Origin: Candidatus Fermentibacterota bacterium
GTDB taxonomy: Bacteria > JAFGKV01
DNA: 12,229 nt
Assembly (NCBI GenBank): GCA_030620115.1
Contig: JAUXFG010000119.1
Location: forward strand, 1 to 12,229
Direction of reading: 5' to 3'
Positions 1 to 4,463 of this stretch are shown in pieces. Each line of letters starts with the position of its first letter. Within the stretch, counting starts at the first letter, position 1. The notes under the pieces were generated by a model that made no database searches, was not told the DNA's origin, and saw only the letters and a list, made by a program, of their open reading frames with translations. A program made the translations under genes and the position numbers.

Positions 1-142
1 GCGAAGCTGCCGAGATGGTTCTGAATGCGAGGCTTGCGACTGAGGACCCCGGCTCTGTCAGGGCGTAGCCTGGCTCCGCCGTGGCGACCTGTCCCGGCGA
101 AGCTCGACGAGCGGAGACGGAAGCCCGAAGGCGTATCCTCTG

Positions 143-161
143 TCCCGCGGCCGACGCGGGA
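143..161. repeat. Hairpin repeat copy 1
   Basis: A perfect 7-bp inverted repeat, TCCCGCG (143-149) and CGCGGGA (155-161), flanks a 5-base loop. The same arms recur at 221-239. Both copies follow a segment containing GTAGCC and G(A)AGACGGAA, so the hairpin is the end of a longer degenerate unit of about 60-100 bases. This is the style of a dispersed intergenic repeat; there is no coding capacity. Confidence 0.6.
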
Positions 162-220
162 TCGAGGAGGCTGCTTGTCACGTCGTAGCCATCGCGAAGA
201 CGGAACAGAGCGTAACGAAG

Positions 221-239
221 TCCCGCGTCGGACGCGGGA
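221..239. repeat. Hairpin repeat copy 2
   Basis: The arms are identical to copy 1, TCCCGCG (221-227) and CGCGGGA (233-239), with the loop changed from GCCGA to TCGGA. Identical arms with a changed loop suggest that the folded structure, rather than the exact sequence, is kept. Confidence 0.6.
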
Positions 240-246
240 TGCCATA

Positions 247-263
247 TCGGCTGCTGCAGCCGA
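247..263 (-). terminator. Possible terminator hairpin after the FGE-like gene
   Basis: A perfect stem TCGGCTG (247-253) / CAGCCGA (257-263) with a 3-base loop starts 30 bases past the stop codon of the minus-strand gene ending at 294. No run of T follows it on the minus strand, so it is not a canonical rho-independent terminator. It could be a pause or 3'-protecting stem, or one more repeat of this region. Confidence 0.25.
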
Positions 264-293
264 AAGTTGGTGAGAAGTCTGGGCTATAACCGT

Positions 294-2354
294 CTACTCA
301 GTCCTAAGTTCCTCCGGAAAGAGGCTGTCAGGCAAGGCAAGCCTGAAACCAAGATCACTATCTTTCGATTGAGGAGAGAGATTCCCGCGTGCATGGGTCA
401 GCCCCGTCACCACAGCATCGGTTCGCCAAGATCCACCACGAGCCACTCTGAATCGCCCCCTCCCAGGACCGGCAGGATCAGGACCCTTGGATGATCGAGA
501 CCGATAGTACTCAGATCCATACCAATCCTGTACCCATTCCCGAACATTGCCGGCCATGTCCACAGCGCCGCATGGGCTTACATCGCCTGATCTGTTCCCG
601 ACAGGACTGAGCTTAGCCTTGCTCTCACGAGATACTGCCCGTTCCAGATCAAACTCATTTCCCCAAGGATAGTGTCTCCCGTCACTTCCACGGGCAGCCT
701 TTTCCCATTGGGCTTCGGTGGGTAGATCCATGCCGGCCCACTGGGCGAATCGCTTCGCATCTTGCCAAGTCACAAGGACGACGGGATGATCCTCCTTCCC
801 TTCGGGGTATTCGGTTCCATTCCATGCATAGGCCCTCTGACCCGCCCCGCGGCCGGTTGGCCCTGACCGGTCGGTATCAAGCAGATATGCCCGATACTCA
901 CGATTGGTGATCTCGTGAGCTCCAATGTAGAACGACGAGAGCGCAACTTCCCTGGAAGGCCTCGCGTCGAACTCTCCCCTATCGAATCCTCTGATGAAAG
1001 GCCCACCTTGAACGGGAATCAGATCTTCGAATAGCTCTCGTCTCGTCTTCAAGATATCTCGTCGGCGATCGTTCTCTGCCCGACGCACAGCCAGCACGGA
1101 GTCCGCACCGCCAACTTCCCTCAATGCTTCTAATCCCGATCGCGCCTCGTCGAGAAACATGGCCGTGGAGGAGAATCGATATTGAACCTTATTGAATTCA
1201 GCCAATGAGTCGGCTCGTTCGATGAGTTCATGCATTCGACAAAGTACGGTCGAATCAGTCGGTTCGTTTTTCGCGATATCAGCAAGTACTGAGATAAGTT
1301 CTCCCGCTGGTGTCCCTGTAGTGTCTCCTTCCATCTCCAGCTCAAGTGTTCGTGCACGCTCCCTGAGCATGTTTATTGGATCAGCTAGTGAATCGGCGAT
1401 TGAGGCCTCGGTATCTCTGCTTCCCCGTACCCGCACGTGTTCCGCCTCCCTCGGCCAGAGATAGATGATGGCTGTGATGAGGCCAACAAATGCAACAATC
1501 GCCCATAGGGGTATCCTCATGCGAGAGGCGGAAGGCTGCGGTCGTTTCGAAACCGCCGCTTCGGCTTTCGGCGTAGTGTCCCTTCGCGGTGCCTCAAGGG
1601 GCTTCTGCACGCGCGTCGGTTTCTTGGGTACCAAGGGACTTTCGGCCGGTTTCGGCGGCTCCCGGGGTGGTATTGAAGGCCTTTCTCTGAGAAACGCCGG
1701 GGGCTTCCTCTTGTTCTCCCCTTCTTTGGGGGAAGAATCCTTTTTCTCGCCGGCAGCGATCTTTTCCTGCTCTTCAAGCAACCGCTGCGATCTATCAAGG
1801 ATATCCTTTGCGGCATGACTGTCCGGGTTCTCGGCAAGAGATACCTTGGCCCATTGCCGGGCCTTGTCGAACTTCCCTTCCTTGAAGGCGGCCATGGCCC
1901 GGCTAAGACTCGTCGGCGGTTTTGGCGGAGCCGACGCCGCCTTTTCACCACTTGGCTCTATGGGTACGGCAGCAGGCTTCTCGGGCTCACCAGTGGTTAC
2001 ATCGGGTGCAGCTGCAGGCTTTTCCCTCTCGGCCGGAGAGGGCGGCGCCGCTTTCACCACGGTTCGTTCTTTGATTGGCTTTTTCGCGCTGGCCTCGGTC
2101 AGTTTTTTCTGAACCGGACGGAGAGCCTTCTCGACTCCTTCTGCTCCAGTAATCCTCGTGACTTTCGAAGCACCGGCCGCCTTCCAGGAAACGGTGGTTT
2201 TGCGAACATACAGGCGACCGATGCGCTCCTCGCCAGCATAGAGGTCTGCGCTGAACTTGTATCCTTTCGCCGGTGCTCTCTCTTCTACCTTGAGTCCAAG
2301 CTCTCTCGCTTTGACCAGGAATTGATCACGAATACGCATTAGGTCAACGGCCAT
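294..2354 (-). CDS. Membrane protein: TPR-like half plus FGE-sulfatase (SUMF1-like) domain without catalytic Cys
   Basis: The protein is 686 aa from the ATG at 2354. I chose this start because GGGGAG sits 5 bases upstream; an upstream in-frame ATG at 2405 has no comparable site. Residues 1-85 are a basic globular region. Residues 90-145 and 205-275 are Pro/Lys/Ala-rich linkers around a TPR-like helical hairpin (about 149-188). A single membrane segment lies at about 282-300, followed by a helical stalk. The C-terminal domain (about 444-674) is the formylglycine-generating-enzyme fold: GxFxxG, ITNxEY, LPTEAQWEKAARG, YPWG, DMAGNVREWVQDWY (599-612), RGGSW (639-643) and GFRLA. The Cys pair expected just after RGG[SY] is Thr645 and Thr650, so genuine formylglycine synthesis is unlikely. 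In established knowledge this fold also serves as a binding or structural domain. No signal peptide is seen, so the topology is probably N-in with the FGE domain outside. A ligand-binding or envelope-signalling role is inference. Confidence 0.88.
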   Translation of the reverse strand: MAVDLMRIRDQFLVKARELGLKVEERAPAKGYKFSADLYAGEERIGRLYVRKTTVSWKAAGASKVTRITGAEGVEKALRPVQKKLTEASAKKPIKERTVVKAAPPSPAEREKPAAAPDVTTGEPEKPAAVPIEPSGEKAASAPPKPPTSLSRAMAAFKEGKFDKARQWAKVSLAENPDSHAAKDILDRSQRLLEEQEKIAAGEKKDSSPKEGENKRKPPAFLRERPSIPPREPPKPAESPLVPKKPTRVQKPLEAPRRDTTPKAEAAVSKRPQPSASRMRIPLWAIVAFVGLITAIIYLWPREAEHVRVRGSRDTEASIADSLADPINMLRERARTLELEMEGDTTGTPAGELISVLADIAKNEPTDSTVLCRMHELIERADSLAEFNKVQYRFSSTAMFLDEARSGLEALREVGGADSVLAVRRAENDRRRDILKTRRELFEDLIPVQGGPFIRGFDRGEFDARPSREVALSSFYIGAHEITNREYRAYLLDTDRSGPTGRGAGQRAYAWNGTEYPEGKEDHPVVLVTWQDAKRFAQWAGMDLPTEAQWEKAARGSDGRHYPWGNEFDLERAVSRESKAKLSPVGNRSGDVSPCGAVDMAGNVREWVQDWYGSEYYRSRSSKGPDPAGPGRGRFRVARGGSWRTDAVVTGLTHARGNLSPQSKDSDLGFRLALPDSLFPEELRTE

Positions 2355-2359
2355 GGCAA

Positions 2360-2365
2360 CTCCCC
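2360..2365 (-). promoter_or_regulatory. RBS deciding the start of the FGE-like gene
   Basis: On the minus strand GGGGAG stands 5 bases before ATG 2354. This favours that codon over the in-frame ATG at 2405, which would place the first 17 residues in the leader. Confidence 0.6.
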
Positions 2366-2401
2366 AGTTTCCGGCCCCAATAGGCCTGTGTGCTCGTTGG
2401 T

Positions 2402-2411
2402 TCACGCGTGA
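2402..2411. promoter_or_regulatory. Perfect 10-bp palindrome TCACGCGTGA, possible operator
   Basis: A perfect palindrome just downstream of the predicted -10 box at 2423-2428. It lies at or just after the expected transcription start of the FGE-like gene, a typical repressor position. No regulator is identified, and a 10-bp palindrome can occur by chance. Confidence 0.25.
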
Positions 2412-2422
2412 TCATCACAAAA

Positions 2423-2451
2423 ATGCTACCATATGGCGGCCAATAAGTCAA
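2423..2451 (-). promoter_or_regulatory. Sigma-70-type promoter for the FGE-like gene
   Basis: On the minus strand TTGACT (complement of 2446-2451, 5/6 match to TTGACA) is followed after exactly 17 bases by TAGCAT (complement of 2423-2428, 4/6 match to TATAAT). The predicted start near 2416 gives a leader of about 60 bases before ATG 2354. It is one of the best-spaced promoters in the window, though its function is only inferred from the consensus match. Confidence 0.45.
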
Positions 2452-2570
2452 CGTCTCTTGCCCTTCTTGAACCAGATGCTCAAACCGTGGAACCAAGGAA
2501 TGCTACCCTCAAGAAGCAAAAAAAGCGCAAGTCCCACGGTAGACGCGGGGCTCAACTGGGAAGTTGGTGA
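2433..2570 (+). CDS. Possible 45-aa ORF or truncated gene remnant
   Basis: ATG at 2433 to TGA at 2568-2570 encodes 45 aa with an ordinary acidic first half and a strongly basic end, ...KKQKKRKSHGRRGAQLGSW. From memory, basic stretches followed by GRRGAQxGN... occur near the N-termini of longer bacterial hypothetical proteins (GAxxGNxNAxKHGxY type), so this may be the surviving start of a disrupted gene. Against it, no Shine-Dalgarno is visible upstream, the start overlaps the minus-strand promoter at 2423-2451, and degenerate repeats follow. I do not recognise a function. Confidence 0.22.
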   Translation: MAANKSTSLALLEPDAQTVEPRNATLKKQKKRKSHGRRGAQLGSW

Positions 2571-2615
2571 ACTCGGCTGCACTAATCGGCTATCGCGTCC
2601 AAGAGCAACCACGCC

Positions 2616-2654
2616 TGTCATTCTGAGCGACTGCAGGGAGCGAAGAATCTCTCC
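2616..2654. repeat. Dispersed-repeat-like element (TCATTCTGAGCG ... GCGAAGAATCTC)
   Basis: The segment begins TGTCATTCTGAGCGACTGC and ends GAGCGAAGAATCTCTCC. It closely resembles a short intergenic element I recall from many environmental bacterial genomes, TGTCATTCTGAGCGAAGCG followed by AAGAATCTC. No second copy lies in this window, so the call rests on recall. Confidence 0.45.
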
Positions 2655-2655
2655 T

Positions 2656-2690
2656 CATTCCAATATTCCATCATTCCATTGCTCCATTCT
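2656..2690 (+). repeat. Low-complexity ATTCCAT-type short repeats
   Basis: Imperfect tandem units of about 8 bases (CATTCCAAT, ATTCCATC, ATTCCATT, GCTCCATT) directly follow the 2616-2654 element. The tract is pyrimidine-rich, without coding or obvious regulatory content. With its neighbour it fills most of the gap between the minus-strand genes ending at 2769 and starting at 2354. Confidence 0.5.
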
Positions 2691-2768
2691 TCGCCAGTAT
2701 GCCATCCCCCAGCACCACGGTTATGCCTGCCTGCCGGCATGTGGGCCGCGAAGCGAAGCCGAATTCCC

Positions 2769-3962
2769 CTATGGCCAGCAATAGCAGAGATAGGGCAGAA
2801 ACTCCTCGTCTCCCTCGGCAATACTCTTGATCCCCCTGCCCAAGCGGAAATCAGCCCTGCCAGGGGCAAGAATCACGCTCACGGAACGACCAGCTGGAAT
2901 TGGCAGCTTCACCATGCGTTCTTTCCTGAGCAGCCGCTTGCTCATCCAACCTTCTCCAGACGGGGTTATCACATGATAATACTCCTCACCCATGACCCTG
3001 ACCCAGAGGGGAATGCCCCGCGAAAGACCAGCAATGCGGTCATACTCCCTGCCCGGCCCGGAGCGAAGGGATGCCCCGTCCGCCGAAACAACCCACTGTG
3101 TCACCCCATCACGAAAGCCAAGATCCAAACTAACCTCCGATCTGCTCGTATTTCGTATCTCCACCATGGGAGCCTTGTGGCTCAGGCAGATCTCTCTCCG
3201 GAAGGTGGAGCCGCCGGATTCAACCAATTCCCGGGCACTGGCTACCTGCTCCTCGTCTTCTGCAAGGAGCGTCTCGATTTCCGAGAGAAGCGTTGCCGCC
3301 CCGGAAGACCCCGCAGGGTCCCTCACTTCGGCCAAACTCGTTCGACCATTATGAAGCAACTGCTTTCTCAAGCCATAATCCTGCTCGATCCTGGCCAGAG
3401 CCACATAGGCTCGCGCCATGAGGTCACCAACTCTGGGCTCCCCGGGAAGATCCTTCTTGGTGGTCTCAAGGATATCGAGAGCTTCTTGATATCGTCCCTC
3501 CATCAGCAGTGCATTTGCATTGGCAAGACGCCTCGTGGCCGATGATCTCCGGCGCTCAAGGCCCGTTTTTCTCTGGGTAACGGCAGAAAAAACGTGATTG
3601 CCCTGGATGGCCTTATTGTAATAGCCCAACGCCTGTTCGAGACGCCCCGCTTCTTCCGCCAGCTCCCCAAGCTTGAGGTATGATTCGGTCAGAGAGGCAT
3701 CAAGCGCCACTGCCTTGAGCAAATAAGCCTCGCCATCCTTTGTTTCTCCTCGGTGCAGCAAGAGGAGCCCCATCCACTGGTGTGCAAACGCATCTTGCGG
3801 GTTCTTCGAGAGGGCTTTCTCATACGTTGCTCTCGCCATGGCCTCGCTTTTGTAGGCCTCCGGCCGCGCCAATGTTCCGGTTGATGAGGAGCAACCGTTC
3901 AGGCACACAAGAGCCAGAATAACCGTCAGGCAGAGAAAAAGCCTTGAGAACAATTCTTTCAT
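2769..3962 (-). CDS. Lipoprotein with TPR repeats and bacterial SH3 domain
   Basis: The protein is 397 aa. The start at 3962 is well supported by AGGAGG five bases upstream and by the signal peptide that begins there; an in-frame ATG at 4055 lacks both. Residues 1-23 form a type II signal peptide (MKELFSRLFL..., hydrophobic core, lipobox LNGC), with lipidated Cys24 followed by SSSTG. Helical repeats with TPR spacing lie at about 38-89, 90-122 and 142-175. A bacterial SH3-type domain (about 289-345) shows SADGASLRSGPGREYDRI and ends at a typical GEGWM. The tail, with a Cys-Tyr-Cys near the end, is unassigned. Bacterial SH3 domains commonly bind peptidoglycan or peptides and TPRs mediate protein contacts, so an envelope scaffold or sensor is inferred. 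Serine follows the lipid Cys rather than Asp, which in enterobacterial rules favours the outer membrane. Confidence 0.88.
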   Translation of the reverse strand: MKELFSRLFLCLTVILALVCLNGCSSSTGTLARPEAYKSEAMARATYEKALSKNPQDAFAHQWMGLLLLHRGETKDGEAYLLKAVALDASLTESYLKLGELAEEAGRLEQALGYYNKAIQGNHVFSAVTQRKTGLERRRSSATRRLANANALLMEGRYQEALDILETTKKDLPGEPRVGDLMARAYVALARIEQDYGLRKQLLHNGRTSLAEVRDPAGSSGAATLLSEIETLLAEDEEQVASARELVESGGSTFRREICLSHKAPMVEIRNTSRSEVSLDLGFRDGVTQWVVSADGASLRSGPGREYDRIAGLSRGIPLWVRVMGEEYYHVITPSGEGWMSKRLLRKERMVKLPIPAGRSVSVILAPGRADFRLGRGIKSIAEGDEEFLPYLCYCWP

Positions 3963-3967
3963 GGGGG

Positions 3968-3973
3968 CCTCCT
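3968..3973 (-). promoter_or_regulatory. RBS deciding the lipoprotein start
   Basis: A perfect AGGAGG, five bases before ATG 3962 on the minus strand. It fixes the start at the signal peptide instead of the in-frame ATG at 4055. Confidence 0.75.
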
Positions 3974-4070
3974 GTACATATGATCTAAGGACGTCTCGCC
4001 CCTTCTGCGTCATCAAGGAGTGTGTAGAATGCCTCCCCGCGCCGAAGATGGGCATGAACCCGTCGCTCCG

Positions 4071-4208
4071 TCAAGGCGAACCGGTAGTGATCTGGTATGC
4101 GAAAAACCCAACGGTATTGGATGGCGCCGATTCCGAGGCCCTTGCAAGAACGGCCGCGAGGGCCATGACCCCAACAAGGGCAACAAGCATCCCTTTCCAG
4201 TTTTTCAT
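4071..4208 (-). CDS. Tiny exported peptide (45 aa)
   Basis: ATG 4208 has a perfect AGGAGG six bases upstream, one of the best ribosome sites in the window, which argues that this very short frame is translated. Residues 1-24 look like a type I signal peptide: MKNWK start, hydrophobic core, and an A-R-A cleavage motif before Ser25. The mature part would be only about 21 residues (SESAPSNTVGFFAYQITTGSP). The SNTVGFF segment recalls the start of mature regions in longer secreted proteins of environmental bacteria (S/A-N-T-V-G-Y/F...), so it could be a truncated relative. That is recall, not a family assignment. It precedes the lipoprotein gene by 108 bases on the same strand and in the same frame, and may share its transcript. 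Confidence 0.6.
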   Translation of the reverse strand: MKNWKGMLVALVGVMALAAVLARASESAPSNTVGFFAYQITTGSP

Positions 4209-4214
4209 AGCACT

Positions 4215-4220
4215 CCTCCT
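4215..4220 (-). promoter_or_regulatory. Strong RBS of the tiny exported peptide
   Basis: A perfect AGGAGG within AAAGGAGGAG, six bases before ATG 4208 on the minus strand. It is the main evidence that the 45-codon gene is real. Confidence 0.75.
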
Positions 4221-4251
4221 TTCCCCGAAGATTAGGACAGCAACATGCGTC

Positions 4252-4263
4252 ACATAGCTATGT
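4252..4263. promoter_or_regulatory. Perfect 12-bp palindrome ACATAGCTATGT, possible operator
   Basis: The palindrome overlaps the -10 position predicted for the minus-strand promoter at 4255-4284. A dimeric repressor site here would directly control the small-peptide/lipoprotein unit. No cognate regulator is visible in the window. Confidence 0.3.
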
Positions 4264-4284
4264 TCTGAAGCCTTGATTTGTCAA
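4255..4284 (-). promoter_or_regulatory. Promoter for the small peptide and lipoprotein genes
   Basis: On the minus strand a perfect TTGACA (complement of 4279-4284) is followed 18 bases later by TAGCTA (4255-4260), a poor -10. The -35 is strong and the distance acceptable. The weak -10 lies inside a perfect palindrome, which would fit a regulated promoter. The leader to ATG 4208 would be about 40 bases. Confidence 0.35.
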
Positions 4285-4300
4285 GACGTGAACCCTAAGG

Positions 4301-4335
4301 CGGCCTCCGGCCGCAATCCGCCGACTGGCGGATCA
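4301..4335. repeat. Double hairpin with a repeat shared with 8222-8241
   Basis: Two adjacent inverted repeats: CGGCC/GGCCG with a 3-base loop (4301-4313), and ATCCGCC/GGCGGAT with a 4-base loop (4316-4333). Bases 4316-4335 match 8222-8241 at 18 of 20 positions, so this is a dispersed element present in two intergenic regions of the window. Confidence 0.6.
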
Positions 4336-4438
4336 GAAGTCAGAGGTCAAAGGCAGCCGGACAACTTCGTCGATCCTCATCTCTGTAGCTCCCCGTGAGG
4401 GCACCCGCACTCTGGGAGCTAGTGCCACTATCTACGCG

Positions 4439-4455
4439 AAAAACGAGATGTCTCG
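4439..4455 (-). terminator. Weak rho-independent terminator after the molybdenum hydroxylase operon
   Basis: On the minus strand CGAG-ACAT-CTCG (4444-4455, five pairs at most) is followed directly by TTTTT, about 9 bases past the stop codon at 4464. Position and T-run fit a terminator; the short stem makes it weak. Confidence 0.35.
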
Positions 4456-4463
4456 GATAAAGG

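Larger units (their letters stand above)
1..293. other. Non-coding, repeat-rich region
   Basis: No credible gene is visible here. The one long plus-strand open frame (25-273) encodes an Arg/Ser/Pro-rich string with no family resemblance, and it runs straight through inverted repeats. The stretch lies downstream of the FGE-like gene, which ends at 294 on the minus strand. It holds two diverged copies of a repeat unit with a TCCCGCG/CGCGGGA hairpin, plus a separate TCGGCTG/CAGCCGA hairpin. Confidence 0.6.

Noticed and set aside
25-273. 82-codon plus-strand open frame in the leftmost region
   Set aside because: It reads across both hairpin repeat copies, is Arg/Ser-rich as expected from GC-rich repeats, and lacks an RBS or domain.
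294-2354. Active formylglycine-generating enzyme maturing the sulfatase in this window
   Set aside because: Both catalytic Cys positions after RGGSW are Thr, and the gene lies about 7 kb away on the other strand.
2656-2690. CRISPR-like repeats in the ATTCCAT tract
   Set aside because: Units are about 8 bases, imperfect and directly adjoining, with no spacers and no cas genes.
2353-2784. 143-codon plus-strand open frame through the 2.4-2.8 kb gap
   Set aside because: It runs through two repeat-type segments and antisense promoter sequence, has low-complexity, His/Cys/Pro-rich content, no RBS and no recognisable motif.
2679-3545. 288-codon plus-strand open frame antisense to the lipoprotein gene
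   Set aside because: Its opposite strand has a signal peptide, TPR and SH3 motifs; this frame has no family features.
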